From assembly GCA_002070415.1 (NCBI GenBank), contig MWDF01000001.1, forward strand, positions 1-64,000: 64,000 bases of DNA, in the 5' to 3' direction. Below, piece after piece: positions 20,376 to 30,350 of this stretch. A program made the position numbers and the translations under genes. The DNA is from Firmicutes bacterium ADurb.Bin153 (GTDB taxonomy: Bacteria; Bacillota; DTU025; MWDF01). Position 1 is the first letter of the stretch; each line of letters opens with the position of its first letter. Below the pieces are notes generated by a model. It did no database searches. It was not told the DNA's origin and saw nothing but the letters and a program-made list of their open reading frames with translations.

Positions 20376-21542
20376 CTAAACGAGCTTCACAAACAGGGTA
20401 TTGGAGAGCATCATGCCTTTGGCGGTCAGCTTGTACCTCCTTTCGGGAAGGCTTTCGACAAGCCCAGCCGCTTCCCCCCATGCCAAGGCCTCGATCCTTT
20501 CGGTCGGGAAAGGCGCGCCGTAAGCGCTCTCTATCTCGTCCAACGACGCCCCGAAGCAGGTCCTGAGGGAAAGTATAAGGGCGTCGGACATCGCGGTCTG
20601 TTTCGACAGCCCCTCCTTCCCAACCTCCGCCGAAAGGCCCGCCGAGACGAAGCCCACGTACCTGTCCGGGTCGGGTGTGTTCCATGACCTGACCGAGGAG
20701 GCCGGGTCATATGAATGGGCCGCGGTCCCTATGCCTATGTAGGGCATGTCGGACCAGTAGCCAAGGTTGTGGAGGCACTCGTGACCCTTGCTGGCGTAGT
20801 TCGATATCTCGTAGCGCAGAAGCCCCATTCTCTCCAGGGCGCGTTGGGCCTCCTCCATGAGGTCCGCGCACAGCTCGTCGTCGGGCAGCCTGATCTCGCC
20901 TTTACGCACGCTTTCCATGAGCGGGGTGCCCTCCTCGAGCATAAGCGCGTAACAGGATACGTGGTCCGGTCCGAGGCCGGCCACCTTATCTAGCGTCCTG
21001 GAGAGGCTCTTCATGTCCTGGCCCGGCAGGCCCGTCATCAGGTCCATCGAGACTGACCTCGCCCCGGCCGACCTGGCCGCCCGTATCGCGGCTTCGGCCT
21101 CCTCGGCCGAGTGCATCCTCCCTATGGCTTTGAGCTCATCGTCGACGAGCGTCTGCACGCCTATCGAAAAGCGCGTCACGCCCGAATCTACGAGCATCGA
21201 CGCGCCTGAACTGTTAAACGTTCCCGGGTTGGCCTCTACGCTGGCCTCCAACGGATCGGGCCAGCCTTTTCCGCGCATGATCGATACCGAGCCCGAAACG
21301 AGCCCGGACAGCAACTCCCCGCCGAGCACGGTGGGTGTGCCGCCGCCGACGAACAGCGTCCAGCCGCAATAGGCGTCGTCTTTCGGGAAGGCCCTTGCGG
21401 CCAGCTCCCTTAGCGCCGCATCCACGTAGGCCCCCGCCCTTTTCGGCTGCAAGGCCCCTGGGTAGGACACGAAGGCGCAATAGGAGCACTTCCTCAGGCA
21501 GAACGGGACGTGTACGTATATCCCGAGCCGCCTCGGGTTCAT
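20376..21542 (-). CDS. hemW: Radical SAM heme chaperone HemW
   Basis: HemW binds heme and a [4Fe-4S] cluster and is thought to insert heme into target proteins; it was formerly called oxygen-independent coproporphyrinogen oxidase. The radical-SAM motif is [10 protein letters not shown], and the heme-associated HNxxYW is present as HNLGYW. It has 388 residues from ATG at 21542, which overlaps the lepA stop as ATGA; the longer open frame upstream is lepA read in another frame. The lepA-hemW-hrcA order is typical of Bacillota. Confidence 0.95.
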   Translation of the reverse strand: MNPRRLGIYVHVPFCLRKCSYCAFVSYPGALQPKRAGAYVDAALRELAARAFPKDDAYCGWTLFVGGGTPTVLGGELLSGLVSGSVSIMRGKGWPDPLEASVEANPGTFNSSGASMLVDSGVTRFSIGVQTLVDDELKAIGRMHSAEEAEAAIRAARSAGARSVSMDLMTGLPGQDMKSLSRTLDKVAGLGPDHVSCYALMLEEGTPLMESVRKGEIRLPDDELCADLMEEAQRALERMGLLRYEISNYASKGHECLHNLGYWSDMPYIGIGTAAHSYDPASSVRSWNTPDPDRYVGFVSAGLSAEVGKEGLSKQTAMSDALILSLRTCFGASLDEIESAYGAPFPTERIEALAWGEAAGLVESLPERRYKLTAKGMMLSNTLFVKLV

Positions 21543-23350
21543 TCCTCGTCCTCCTCGGTGGACAGCACCGCCATGAAGGCCTCCTGCGGTATCTCGACGC
21601 TTCCTACCTGCTTGAGCCTCTTCTTTCCTTCCTTCTGCTTCTCGAGGAGCTTCCTCTTGCGGCTGATGTCGCCGCCGTAGCATTTGGCCAGCACGTCCTT
21701 GCGCATCGCCTTGACCGTCTCACGGGCGATTATCTTCGCCCCCACGGCCGCTTGGATGGGAACGTCGAACATCTGCCTTGGGATTATCTTCCTAAGCTTC
21801 TGAACGAGCAGCCTCCCCCTGAACTGGGCCGATTCGTTGTGGACTATGGAAGAAAGCGCGTCCAGCGGCCTCTCGTTCACCAGCACGTCGAGCTTGACCA
21901 GCCTTGCCGGCCTGTATTCCTTCAGCTCGTAGTCCATCGAGGCATAGCCGCGCGTCTTGCTCTTCAGCTTGTCGAAGAAATCATAGAGGATCTCCGCCAG
22001 TGGTATCTCGAACTGCATGCTCACCCTCTGTGGCGAAAGGAAGCTCATGTCCTTGTAGATGCCGCGGCGTTCTATCGCGAGCGTCATCACGGCCCCTATG
22101 TAATCGGAGGGCGTCAGCACGCTAAGCCTTACTATGGGCTCTTCTATCTCGTCGATCTCGGACGCGTCGGGCAGCTCGGCTGGGTTGTCGACCTCCACGA
22201 CCGTACCGTCGGTCCTCTTGACGTTGTATATGACGGACGGCGCCGTGGTTATTATGTCCATCCCGTACTCGCGCTCGAGCCTTGCTTGCACTATCTCCAT
22301 GTGCAGAAGCCCGAGGAAGCCGCACCTGAAACCGAAGCCCAGGGCGGCCGAGCTTTCGGGCTCGAACACGAGCGCCGCATCGTTTAGCTTCAGCTTCTCA
22401 AGCGCTTCCCTAAGGAGGGGGTAGTCGTTGTTCTCGACCGGGTAAAGGCCGGTGTAGACCATCGGGTGGACCTGCCTGTAGCCGGGAAGGGGCTCTGACG
22501 CGGGATCGGCCGCCAAGGTCACGGTGTCGCCCACCCTCGCGTCGGACATGTTCTTGATCTGGGCGGCGATGTAGCCGACCTCTCCCGCGGATAGGCAGCC
22601 CGTGGGCTTCATCTCGGGGGTGAACACGCCGGTCTCAATAACGTCGAACTCCATGCCGTTGCTCATCATCCTGATGCGTTCGCCTGTCTTAAAGGAGCCC
22701 TCCATGACCCTTACGTATACCATGACGCCCTTGTAGGGATCGAAATGGGAATCGAATACCAGGGCCTTCAGCGGTGCAGACGCGTCGCCCTTGGGGGCCG
22801 GTACTTTCCCAATTATCGCCTCGAGCACGGCTTCGACGTTCTTCCCCGTCTTGGCGCTGATCCTTATGACCTCGGAATCGTCCATGCCGATCAGCTCGCA
22901 GATCTCCTTGGCTACTTTATCGGGATCCGCATTGGGAAGGTCTATCTTGTTGACCACCGGGATTATCTCTAGGTCATGGTCCAGGGCCAGGTATAGGTTT
23001 GCCAGCGTCTGGGCCTCGATGCCCTGGGTGGCGTCGACGACCAGGAGCGCGCCCTCGCAGGCCGCAAGGCTCCTTGAGACTTCGTAGCTGAAGTCCACAT
23101 GCCCCGGGGTGTCTATCAGGTTCATCTCGTAGCTACCCTTGTCCTTGAAGATGGAGCACTCTATCCTCACCGGTTTGAGCTTGATCGTGATTCCCCTCTC
23201 GCGCTCAAGCTCCATCTTGTCGAGGACCTGTTCGGTCATCTGCCTGCGGCTCATGGCACCGGTAATCTCCAGTATCCTGTCCGCGAGCGTGCTCTTCCCA
23301 TGGTCGATGTGGGCTATTATGCAGAAGTTCCTTATGCGGGATATCTCCAT
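21539..23350 (-). CDS. lepA: Elongation factor 4 (LepA)
   Basis: EF4 is a ribosome-bound translational GTPase that affects 30S assembly and back-translocation. G1 is [16 protein letters not shown]3 DTPGHVDF and G4 [10 protein letters not shown]; the C-terminal domain shows [20 protein letters not shown] in part ([11 protein letters not shown]). It has 603 residues, the family length. It is the first gene of a leftward operon with its own promoter at 23391-23419 and is divergent from rpsT. Confidence 0.97.
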   Translation of the reverse strand: MEISRIRNFCIIAHIDHGKSTLADRILEITGAMSRRQMTEQVLDKMELERERGITIKLKPVRIECSIFKDKGSYEMNLIDTPGHVDFSYEVSRSLAACEGALLVVDATQGIEAQTLANLYLALDHDLEIIPVVNKIDLPNADPDKVAKEICELIGMDDSEVIRISAKTGKNVEAVLEAIIGKVPAPKGDASAPLKALVFDSHFDPYKGVMVYVRVMEGSFKTGERIRMMSNGMEFDVIETGVFTPEMKPTGCLSAGEVGYIAAQIKNMSDARVGDTVTLAADPASEPLPGYRQVHPMVYTGLYPVENNDYPLLREALEKLKLNDAALVFEPESSAALGFGFRCGFLGLLHMEIVQARLEREYGMDIITTAPSVIYNVKRTDGTVVEVDNPAELPDASEIDEIEEPIVRLSVLTPSDYIGAVMTLAIERRGIYKDMSFLSPQRVSMQFEIPLAEILYDFFDKLKSKTRGYASMDYELKEYRPARLVKLDVLVNERPLDALSSIVHNESAQFRGRLLVQKLRKIIPRQMFDVPIQAAVGAKIIARETVKAMRKDVLAKCYGGDISRKRKLLEKQKEGKKRLKQVGSVEIPQEAFMAVLSTEEDEE

Positions 23351-23390
23351 ATATGTGCTTCACCTTTCTTGACTTATGGACTACCATAAT

Positions 23391-23419
23391 ATTATCCTTA
23401 TCGAAGGCCGCTCTTGCAA
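23391..23419 (-). promoter_or_regulatory. Promoter of lepA-hemW
   Basis: The -35 box TTGCAA and the -10 box GATAAT are separated by 17 bases, about 40 bases before the lepA start. Confidence 0.65.
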
Positions 23420-23436
23420 GTCGGCGGAGAATTATA

Positions 23437-23466
23437 TTGACTTGTAGGAGCTTCTGTAAATATAAT
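23437..23466 (+). promoter_or_regulatory. Promoter of rpsT
   Basis: The -35 box TTGACT (23437-23442) and a perfect -10 box TATAAT (23461-23466) are separated by 18 bases, 60 bases before the rpsT start. It is back to back with the lepA promoter. Confidence 0.75.
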
Positions 23467-23525
23467 TGTAATGTTAATCTGCAAGGACATGCCATGATGT
23501 ATCCTTCGAGGGAGGTGAACCAATA

Positions 23526-23798
23526 GTGCCCCGCAATCTTTCAGGTGAGAAGCGCAACCGCACCAGCCGTATTCGTGCAATGAGGAACGCTTCCATAAAG
23601 TCCTCCGTGAGGACCGCCGCCCGCAGGGTGAACGAGGCTATCGCACTCAACGACAACGATATGTCGTCTGAGAAGCTCAGCGCTGCGTACAGCGCGATAG
23701 ACCGCGCGGTCAAGAAGGGCGTCATCCATGCAAACCAGGGAGCGCGCCGCAAGGCCAGGCTTGCAGCCAAAGTGAACGAAGCCGCCAAGGCAGAGTAA
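23526..23798 (+). CDS. rpsT: 30S ribosomal protein bS20
   Basis: This 90-residue primary rRNA-binding protein of the small subunit is rich in Lys, Arg and Ala, with the family pattern KRNRTSRIRAMRNASIKSSV and AYSAIDRAVKKGVIHANQGA. The GTG start is preceded by GGAGGTGA at seven bases. It is one of only three plus-strand genes, single and flanked by its own promoter and terminator. Confidence 0.96.
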   Translation: MPRNLSGEKRNRTSRIRAMRNASIKSSVRTAARRVNEAIALNDNDMSSEKLSAAYSAIDRAVKKGVIHANQGARRKARLAAKVNEAAKAE

Positions 23799-23819
23799 GG
23801 CTTGGTGTTTTAGGTAGAG

Positions 23820-23848
23820 AGACACCCGGGTTTATAGCCCGGGTGTCT
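23820..23848 (+). terminator. Bidirectional terminator between rpsT and holA
   Basis: A perfect 11-base stem (AGACACCCGGG with CCCGGGTGTCT, 7-base loop) lies between the convergent ends of rpsT and holA, with T-rich sequence on both sides. Confidence 0.8.
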
Positions 23849-23888
23849 TCATGCGTCAATTGCAATCCAACTTCGACGTAGGGTCATA

Positions 23889-24938
23889 TCAGCTTTTGGC
23901 CAGCGAGCAGAGGTCCAGGACGGCCGAATCGAAAGCCTGGTCCTCGCCTATCGCGGTATCGGAAAGGCCGGTACCCCCCTTCATCTGCCTGTCTGCCTCC
24001 CCCAGCCTTACCAGCATCCTTGCGGCCCTTCCGGGCCCCAGCCTCCTTGCCGAGTTCACGGTCCTCTCCAGTATGAAATCGGGCGTCCTTAGCTGCCTTT
24101 CGGACTTGACCTCCTTCACGGTCTCGAAAGTCTTCTTTCCTTCGGACAGCTTCTCCTGTATGGACAGCATTAGCCTCAGCTCGGATGCTATCGAGGCCAG
24201 CATCAGCTGGTTCGGTATCCTCGGTTCAGTGCTTTCCCTGAACTGCCTCACCAAGTGCATGGCATGGGAAGCGTTGCCGGCGACGATGGCGGTGTTGAGG
24301 TCCGATATCCCTTCGTGCTGGGCTTCGCCGACGGCCTTCCTTACGTCCTCCCCGGTCGCCCTCTTCACGTCCGGACCGAGGTACGTGACCAGTTTATCCA
24401 CCTCGGAGGCTACGAGGGAAAGGTCGGTGCCGAGCCTTTGCAACAGCGCGTCCGAGGCATCCTGGGCGAGTTCGAGTCCTATTCCCTTCGCGTACGTCCT
24501 GAGGAACTCCCTGGCTTCTCTTTCATAGGCTTTCTTGCACTCTATCAGGCACACCCACGAGGCCTTCTTCGGTATCTTGGCGCCCGTCGGGGGGAATTTC
24601 CTGTCCGCCCAGCTCACAGAGACATACGTCCCTTCCGGGAGCGGGCATTCGCTTCCTTCCGTCAACGACTCGATCAGTTTCTTAACGTCGGCTGCCTTAA
24701 GCTCCTCGGCGTTCCTTACAACCACATGGCGCACGCTGTGGAACAGTGAGCCGGTCATCGCCTCCCCGAGCACGCTTGCGACACCCGCATCGGGGGCGTT
24801 TATGGAAACGGCCTCGAATGCGTCCGAGGAAGCAAGAGCGGCCGAGACCTTGTCGGTCTCGGCGTCACGGCGGTAGTCCTCCTCGCCGTATATGAAATGG
24901 ACCCTGTACGGGAGCGACTTTTCCATGCCCTTTGCCAT
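23889..24938 (-). CDS. holA: DNA polymerase III delta subunit
   Basis: HolA is the clamp-loader subunit that opens the sliding clamp. The N-terminal segment RVHFIYGEEDY is the usual delta opening, and the C-terminal half with AREFLRTYAKGIGLELAQDA and the KRATGEDVRKAVGEA region is typical. It has 349 residues. Its start touches the stop of an inserted ABC-transporter operon; in most Bacillota it follows comEC directly. Confidence 0.92.
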   Translation of the reverse strand: MAKGMEKSLPYRVHFIYGEEDYRRDAETDKVSAALASSDAFEAVSINAPDAGVASVLGEAMTGSLFHSVRHVVVRNAEELKAADVKKLIESLTEGSECPLPEGTYVSVSWADRKFPPTGAKIPKKASWVCLIECKKAYEREAREFLRTYAKGIGLELAQDASDALLQRLGTDLSLVASEVDKLVTYLGPDVKRATGEDVRKAVGEAQHEGISDLNTAIVAGNASHAMHLVRQFRESTEPRIPNQLMLASIASELRLMLSIQEKLSEGKKTFETVKEVKSERQLRTPDFILERTVNSARRLGPGRAARMLVRLGEADRQMKGGTGLSDTAIGEDQAFDSAVLDLCSLAKS

Positions 24939-25897
24939 CAGCTCTTAAGCCCGGTCCTTGCTATGCCCTGGATGAACTGTTTCTGGGCGATGAAGAACAG
25001 AACCAGCAGCGGAGCTATGGCGGTTGTGGACGCCGCCATAAGGAGGTTCGGTTTGGTGCCGAACTCCTGGTTGAACGAAGAGAGACCTACTTGTATCGTC
25101 CTTAGCCTGGGTGAGTTGGTGACGATCAACGGCCACAGGAAAGTGTTCCAGCCGCTAATGAAGGAGAACAGGCCGGTGGTAACGAGCACGGGTACGGCAA
25201 GAGGGAGCATGACCCTCCAGAGGTACTCGAACCTCGTGCACCCGTCTATCTGGGCGGCATCCCATAGCTCAGCCGGTATCGTCATGAAGAACTGCCTCAT
25301 CATGAATATGCTGAAGACCGACGCTATCCACGGGATTATGAGAGCCTTGTACGTGTCTATCCAGCCGAGCTTTGCCACTATGACGTAGTTGGGCACCAAC
25401 GTGACCTGACCGGGTATCATCATCGTACCCAGGAAGATCATGAAGACGATCTCCTTGCCCTTGAACTTCATGGTAGCGAACGCGTACGCCGCGAGCGCCG
25501 ACGTGGCAAGCTGCAGCACCGTGGTTGTCACGGCGATTATCAGGCTGTTCATATAGTACCAGGGGAAGTTCCTGTCCTCTTTCCAGGCGTCAGCGAAGTT
25601 CACCCAGAGGGTCGAGAAGAGCTTCTTGAGCTCGCCAGTCACCGGCAGGCCCAGGCTTGCGTTCTGCCTGTCCGCTTTCCATGCGCTGATGTATTCTGTA
25701 ATCTTCCAGTTTCTGGGAACCCATACCAGTTCCGCCGTGAAAGTCTCATCGGACGTCTTAGTCGCGGTCGTCACCATGTAGTAGAAGGGGAGCAACATGA
25801 TGATTGCGCCTACCACCAGCAGGGAGTAGACGACTGCCTTGTTCAGGATCGTTGCCGGGCTGCGGCGGTTCTTGCTTGTAGCGGTCATGTCCCTCAC
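24938..25897 (-). CDS. ugpE: ABC transporter permease, UgpE/MalG-like (CUT1 family)
   Basis: This 319-residue inner-membrane permease has six predicted transmembrane helices. The cytoplasmic EAA loop is PAELWDAAQIDGCTRFEYLW, ending in MLPLAVP, which would contact the ATPase. An extra periplasmic stretch of about 50 residues follows the first helix. It is the last gene of the binding protein-PHP protein-permease-permease operon. It overlaps the holA start by one base, so holA may be partly co-transcribed. Confidence 0.9.
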   Translation of the reverse strand: MRDMTATSKNRRSPATILNKAVVYSLLVVGAIIMLLPFYYMVTTATKTSDETFTAELVWVPRNWKITEYISAWKADRQNASLGLPVTGELKKLFSTLWVNFADAWKEDRNFPWYYMNSLIIAVTTTVLQLATSALAAYAFATMKFKGKEIVFMIFLGTMMIPGQVTLVPNYVIVAKLGWIDTYKALIIPWIASVFSIFMMRQFFMTIPAELWDAAQIDGCTRFEYLWRVMLPLAVPVLVTTGLFSFISGWNTFLWPLIVTNSPRLRTIQVGLSSFNQEFGTKPNLLMAASTTAIAPLLVLFFIAQKQFIQGIARTGLKS

Positions 25898-25901
25898 CTC
25901 C

Positions 25902-26846
25902 TCACTGGTAGTAGACCTTGTTGCCGAGTGCCTTCCTCTGTATGAGCGTCAGCAAGAAGATCACGAAGAACAGGAAGTATCCTATCGCGGCTGCGTAGCC
26001 GAACCTGAACTCGCCCCAACCTACGTCGTATAGGTACTTGACCACTACGAGGGTGGTCTTCAGCGGACCTCCCCCTCCACCCGGCCATAGGACGTAGGCC
26101 TGGGTGAACACCTGGAACGAGCCGATTATCGAAATGACCGTAAGGAAATAGGTAGTGGGCGAAAGCAGGGGCCAGGTTATATTCGAGAATAGCTTCCATC
26201 CGCTCGCGCCGTCTATGGCGGCGGCGTCGTAGTATTCCTGCGGGATGTTCTGGAGGCCCGCGAGGAAGATGATCACGTTATACCCAAGGTGCCTCCATAT
26301 GCTCATGACTACCAGCGCGAACATCGACCATTTGGGATCTAGCAGCCATCTTTGGCTGGAACCGCCGAACATGTTGATGATCGAGTTGAGCATGCCTGAC
26401 GAATCGTCCTTGTATATCCACATCCACACGATCGAGATCGCGACTACGGGGGTTACGTACGGCAGGAAGTACGCGGTACGGAAGAAGCCCGACGCCCTTA
26501 TCTTCTGGTTCAGAAGATATGCCACCGCAAGCGCTATGGCAAGCCCGACTGGCACCGTGCCGAGGACATATATCAGCGTGTTGCTTACGGACCTGAGGAA
26601 ATCGGGGTCCGAGAACATCTCGATGTAGTTGCCAAGCCCCACGAAGTTCCACCTTCCGAGCAGGTTGGTGTTGAAGAGGCTTATGTATGCCGCATAGAAG
26701 GCCGGGAAGAAATGAAACACCACCAGCACGGCCGTCGCGGGGAGGATATAAAGGTACGCCCCGAGGTCCTCAAGGACGACCGTTCCAGGTCTCCTAACCC
26801 TAGGTCGCAAATCACCGTCGATACGCTTAATGCCTTCCTTGCCCAT
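25902..26846 (-). CDS. ugpA: ABC transporter permease, UgpA/MalF-like (CUT1 family)
   Basis: This 314-residue permease has about six membrane helices, first at FHFFPAFYAAYISLF-type sequence, and the EAA loop IPQEYYDAAAIDGASGWKLF followed by ITWPLLSP. It pairs with the adjacent MalG-type subunit to form the channel. No ATP-binding subunit is encoded here, so a shared MsmK/UgpC-like ATPase elsewhere is inferred. Confidence 0.92.
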   Translation of the reverse strand: MGKEGIKRIDGDLRPRVRRPGTVVLEDLGAYLYILPATAVLVVFHFFPAFYAAYISLFNTNLLGRWNFVGLGNYIEMFSDPDFLRSVSNTLIYVLGTVPVGLAIALAVAYLLNQKIRASGFFRTAYFLPYVTPVVAISIVWMWIYKDDSSGMLNSIINMFGGSSQRWLLDPKWSMFALVVMSIWRHLGYNVIIFLAGLQNIPQEYYDAAAIDGASGWKLFSNITWPLLSPTTYFLTVISIIGSFQVFTQAYVLWPGGGGGPLKTTLVVVKYLYDVGWGEFRFGYAAAIGYFLFFVIFLLTLIQRKALGNKVYYQ

Positions 26847-26850
26847 CCTC

Positions 26851-28914
26851 CTACCACCTACCCTCCATCAGCCATCCCAGTAACGACGCCGTGAAACTCA
26901 TATTGTCAAAGCCCGGCTTCTTCAGCTCGTAGTCGGAGAAAGGCACGCTGCCGATGAGCATCACCCTGCCCTTGCCCCTCTCGAAGGCCGCTACGAAGAC
27001 CGGTTCTGCGGGCGGTCCGCCCTCCTGCTTGTAGTTGAGGCCGGGGATTCCCGCCGAGAAGGCCAACCCTTCGGCATCCTTCTTCAGCTCCAATGAACAA
27101 CCTTCCGTGAACGCTATCCTGTACGTGCCGGACGGCATGGTAATGCCTGCGGAAGTAGCGTTGCTCCCTTTCGCCAAGAGCATGCCTTGGTTGAATGATG
27201 CCCTCACATCAAGCAGGTCCAGTAATGCAGCGAAATCCTTGAAATCCCTCGAGCCGTCACCTATGTCGCCCCAGCCGAGCAGCAACAGGCTCCCTCCGCC
27301 CTCCACCCATCCGGCCACGGCCTTCAGCTCTTCCTCTTCATAATACGTCGGCTTGAGCGCGAATCCTTGTTCGGGAAGGGGCAGCACGAGCAGATTCAGC
27401 CCTTCTAGCGAACCTACGTCTATATCCCCTTCCAGGATGCGGCCCTCATAGCCGATCGACTTGGCGAGGTCGATCAGTCCTGCGTAGTAGGATGTCAGCC
27501 TGTTGTTGTGACCCTCGTCTACGGCCAGCCTCATGGGCTCGTTTCCGAGCACTTCGAACCTGCCCGCCGAGTATGACTGCGGACCTTTAGGGGAATGGAG
27601 GACGAGCCTCAGCTCTATCGTTCCTTCGGTTTCCGGTACGAATGGCACGGTCAGATGGGACCACCTTCCTGGCTCGACCGACAACGATCCTTCCGCCTTC
27701 TTGGCATACCCGTCTGTGCTTCTTTCGAATAGCTCATAGCCGACCTCGGACCCAAGGCCGCCGGTCCTGTCCGCGATCCTCGCATAGAAGCTCGCCTGCC
27801 TGCCCTTGACCAGGAACGCATCCTCGATCGAAAAGTCCGACGCCACGAGCCCGGCTCCCGTCTCCACCCATATCGGCGAAGTCACGATCCTATCCCCGTC
27901 CGCCTCAACCATCTTGGCGTAGAAGTAGCTGTAATCATGGAGGAGCTCAACGTCCGCATAGTAGGTACCGCCTGCCGACGGTCCGATGCTGGCTGCAAGC
28001 TTTCCGCCGTTCGTAATCACGTCTATCCTGGAGTATGGGTCACCGTCTGGATCTTCTGCGAATATCCCGATCTTGACGCGCTTTCCCAAAACAGGTCCGT
28101 CCATCGTGATGGTGTCCCCCATCAGGCTGTCTCCGATCCATATGAGGGCCTTGGCATTCCTGTCCTCGGTCGAATAGGTGCGCATAGACCGCATCGCTTC
28201 CAAGACCGAATCCCTCGTCAGCTCCTTTGCGACAAGGCCGGTCCTCACCTGGGCCGCGCTTCCCCAGTCGTCCTTGTGGTTGTCCTGGTCGTTTACTGCG
28301 CCGACTTTCCAGCCCCTGTCCAAAGCCTTGACATAGGAGGGCTCGTTCCTCGTGTTCCTGTTGTATGCGCCCGAGCCGACCTCCAGCATGCATACGATGT
28401 CGTCGGCGTACTTCCAGTAGGAGAAGTCGCTCCAGTTGGGCTGTATGTCCGGATTGGGATGGTTGAAAGTGGCTATGCCGTCATACTCGTGCATGAAGTC
28501 CATGAAAGAGGCGAAGTCCCTTTGGGTGTCCCTTGATGCAGCGATCGGTGTGTTGTATCCGTTCATGTGGCCTTCTGAGTGGGTCCATTCGAAACCTACG
28601 AGCGATACGAACTTCCCCGGAGCGTAGAAGGCTTCCGCTTCCTGTATGGACTTGTACCACAGATGGATGTTCGTTATCTGCTGGAAGTAATAGCCGTGCT
28701 CGGTAAGCGAGAAGAAGTCCATGCCCCCGACCTTGCTTACCTGGGAGTATGCATCGGTGGGAGTCCCCATGCCGTCGGAATACGAGGTATGGGCGTGAAG
28801 GTTGCCGAAGTAGAAATTGACTTCAGGTGCGCCTTCAGGCGAGGAAAGGGCCGACGGGGCGACCATAATCAGCAACAGTATGAGGATCGCTATCTTCGCC
28901 GCATTCCTACGCAT
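26851..28914 (-). CDS. Secreted PHP-domain phosphoesterase (CehA/McbA family) with C-terminal glutamine-amidotransferase-like domain
   Basis: The 687-residue protein starts with a signal peptide (about 1-24). Its PHP metal-binding motifs are NLHAHTSYSDG, TEHGYYF, FNHPNP and NDQDNHKDDWG, the CehA/McbA pattern of exported phosphoesterases. A beta-rich middle (about 340-460) is followed by a C-terminal Rossmann-like region (about 460-687: DEGHNN, LLVLPLPEQG, GGSLLLLGWGD) that resembles DUF4350/GATase-like folds. Its place between the binding protein and the permeases suggests it releases the transported compound from a phosphodiester or ester outside the membrane. Confidence 0.8.
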   Translation of the reverse strand: MRRNAAKIAILILLLIMVAPSALSSPEGAPEVNFYFGNLHAHTSYSDGMGTPTDAYSQVSKVGGMDFFSLTEHGYYFQQITNIHLWYKSIQEAEAFYAPGKFVSLVGFEWTHSEGHMNGYNTPIAASRDTQRDFASFMDFMHEYDGIATFNHPNPDIQPNWSDFSYWKYADDIVCMLEVGSGAYNRNTRNEPSYVKALDRGWKVGAVNDQDNHKDDWGSAAQVRTGLVAKELTRDSVLEAMRSMRTYSTEDRNAKALIWIGDSLMGDTITMDGPVLGKRVKIGIFAEDPDGDPYSRIDVITNGGKLAASIGPSAGGTYYADVELLHDYSYFYAKMVEADGDRIVTSPIWVETGAGLVASDFSIEDAFLVKGRQASFYARIADRTGGLGSEVGYELFERSTDGYAKKAEGSLSVEPGRWSHLTVPFVPETEGTIELRLVLHSPKGPQSYSAGRFEVLGNEPMRLAVDEGHNNRLTSYYAGLIDLAKSIGYEGRILEGDIDVGSLEGLNLLVLPLPEQGFALKPTYYEEEELKAVAGWVEGGGSLLLLGWGDIGDGSRDFKDFAALLDLLDVRASFNQGMLLAKGSNATSAGITMPSGTYRIAFTEGCSLELKKDAEGLAFSAGIPGLNYKQEGGPPAEPVFVAAFERGKGRVMLIGSVPFSDYELKKPGFDNMSFTASLLGWLMEGRW

Positions 28915-28946
28915 GGTAATCCCTCCGTAACCGTTGAATCTATGAA

Positions 28947-28984
28947 CAGCCCAGGGCTATGGCTGCCGCCTAGTCCCTGGGCTG
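28947..28984 (-). repeat. Intergenic hairpin after the solute-binding protein gene
   Basis: A perfect 10-base inverted repeat (CAGCCCAGGG with CCCTGGGCTG, 18-base loop) lies between the binding-protein stop and the PHP gene. No T-run follows. Such hairpins after malE-like genes often stabilise the upstream mRNA so that the binding protein is made in excess; that role is inferred. Confidence 0.55.
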
Positions 28985-29013
28985 GCGCACGCTATATGGA
29001 TTTTCGATCCTTC

Positions 29014-30285
29014 TTAGAAGCCAAGCTTCTTGTTGCCGATGGTCACTGCCTCGGCTAGAGCCTCGGCTATTGTAGCCTTAGCAAGGAACGCCTTCTGAAC
29101 GGCGGTGCTGATATCGCCACGGATACCGTTCCAAGCGGCGAGGTTTGGATCGTACTTTATATAGTTGAGCTGCTTGAGGCTCTGCTCGGCCTTCGGGTTC
29201 TTGGCGAAGTGCTCCTTCATGATGCTTAGGTAGAGCGCTGATTTCCTTACCGGTATGTAGGAGGTGCCGATGGCCCATTTCGCGGTCTGCATGGGCTCAA
29301 CCATCCACTTGACGAAGGTCCAGGCAGCATCCTGTTCCGCCTTCGTCGACTTTGCGTAGATCGCAAGGTCCGTTCCGGCGACCGGTGTGGCCCTGTACTT
29401 GAGGTCGGATGCCGGTAACGGGGCTACTCCCCATTCGAACTTGCCGGCTACCGAACTCTCAGTGTAGCTGAGACCGGGTGAGCTGGTCAGATACATGGCG
29501 GTCTTGCCCGCGCCGAAGTCGGCGTCCCAGTAGCCGCTCATGTACGCGGCCACTTTGTACTTGTTGAGCATGTCGACCATGAACTGGAGGGCTTTCTGTC
29601 CTGTAGCTCCGCCTATCGCGAGCTTGCCGTCCTTGTCGAGCCAGTCGCCGCCGGAGGCGAAGTAGAAGCACGCAAAAATGTCGATGTTATCCCTCAGGCC
29701 GATGCCCGAACGGATGAACTCGCCCTTGTCGTTCTTCTTCGTCAGCTTGTTGGCGATTGTCAGAAGATCCTGCCACGTTGCCGGAGGTGCCGATATGCCG
29801 GCCTCATCGAAGGCCGTCTTGTTGTATACGAGCACGTAGACGCTCTTGTTGAATGGCATCGTATACCATTTGCCGTTTATCATCGATGCCTTCCTTAGCC
29901 CCTCGTATATGTCATCTACTTCTAGTTTCGACATTCCGTTGGGACCGCTTACGAAGTTTTCGATCGGTACGAGCGCATTGCTGGTGATGAACTCAGCCGC
30001 CCAGTTTCCGTACACCTGGGAGACGGTCGGGGGCTTCTGCGCTACCAGGGCGCCTGTAAGCTTCTGCTGGAGAGCTCCGTAGTTGCCCTGATATTCGGCC
30101 TTTACGATTATGTCCGGGTGAGTGGCGTTGAAGTCCTTCACGAGTCCTTCAAGTGTGGCGCCCAGCTGTGCTCCCATGGCATGCCAGAAAGTGATCGTCA
30201 CCTTCGAGGCGGCAAGGCTTGCACTGCCAAAGGCCAAGGCCAGGATGAGAGAAAGCGCGACGAGCATAAACGTCCTTTTCCTCAT
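29014..30285 (-). CDS. ugpB: UgpB-like extracellular solute-binding protein
   Basis: The protein has 423 residues from ATG at 30285 (MRKRTFMLVALSLILALAFG signal peptide). The mature start VTITFWHAMGAQLGATLEGL and YQGNYGALQQKL closely follow the glycerol-3-phosphate binding protein UgpB, which supports glycerol-phosphate or glycerophosphodiester import. Sugar specificity cannot be excluded. The upstream in-frame ATG at 30303 lies within a small hairpin (30294-30312) and is less likely. It is the first gene of the operon. Confidence 0.88.
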   Translation of the reverse strand: MRKRTFMLVALSLILALAFGSASLAASKVTITFWHAMGAQLGATLEGLVKDFNATHPDIIVKAEYQGNYGALQQKLTGALVAQKPPTVSQVYGNWAAEFITSNALVPIENFVSGPNGMSKLEVDDIYEGLRKASMINGKWYTMPFNKSVYVLVYNKTAFDEAGISAPPATWQDLLTIANKLTKKNDKGEFIRSGIGLRDNIDIFACFYFASGGDWLDKDGKLAIGGATGQKALQFMVDMLNKYKVAAYMSGYWDADFGAGKTAMYLTSSPGLSYTESSVAGKFEWGVAPLPASDLKYRATPVAGTDLAIYAKSTKAEQDAAWTFVKWMVEPMQTAKWAIGTSYIPVRKSALYLSIMKEHFAKNPKAEQSLKQLNYIKYDPNLAAWNGIRGDISTAVQKAFLAKATIAEALAEAVTIGNKKLGF

Positions 30286-30350
30286 TGATTCCCCGGCGGG
30301 CATAACCCGCCGAGTGCCCTCCCTTCATGTTAGGTCTGAACTCGCTTTTA

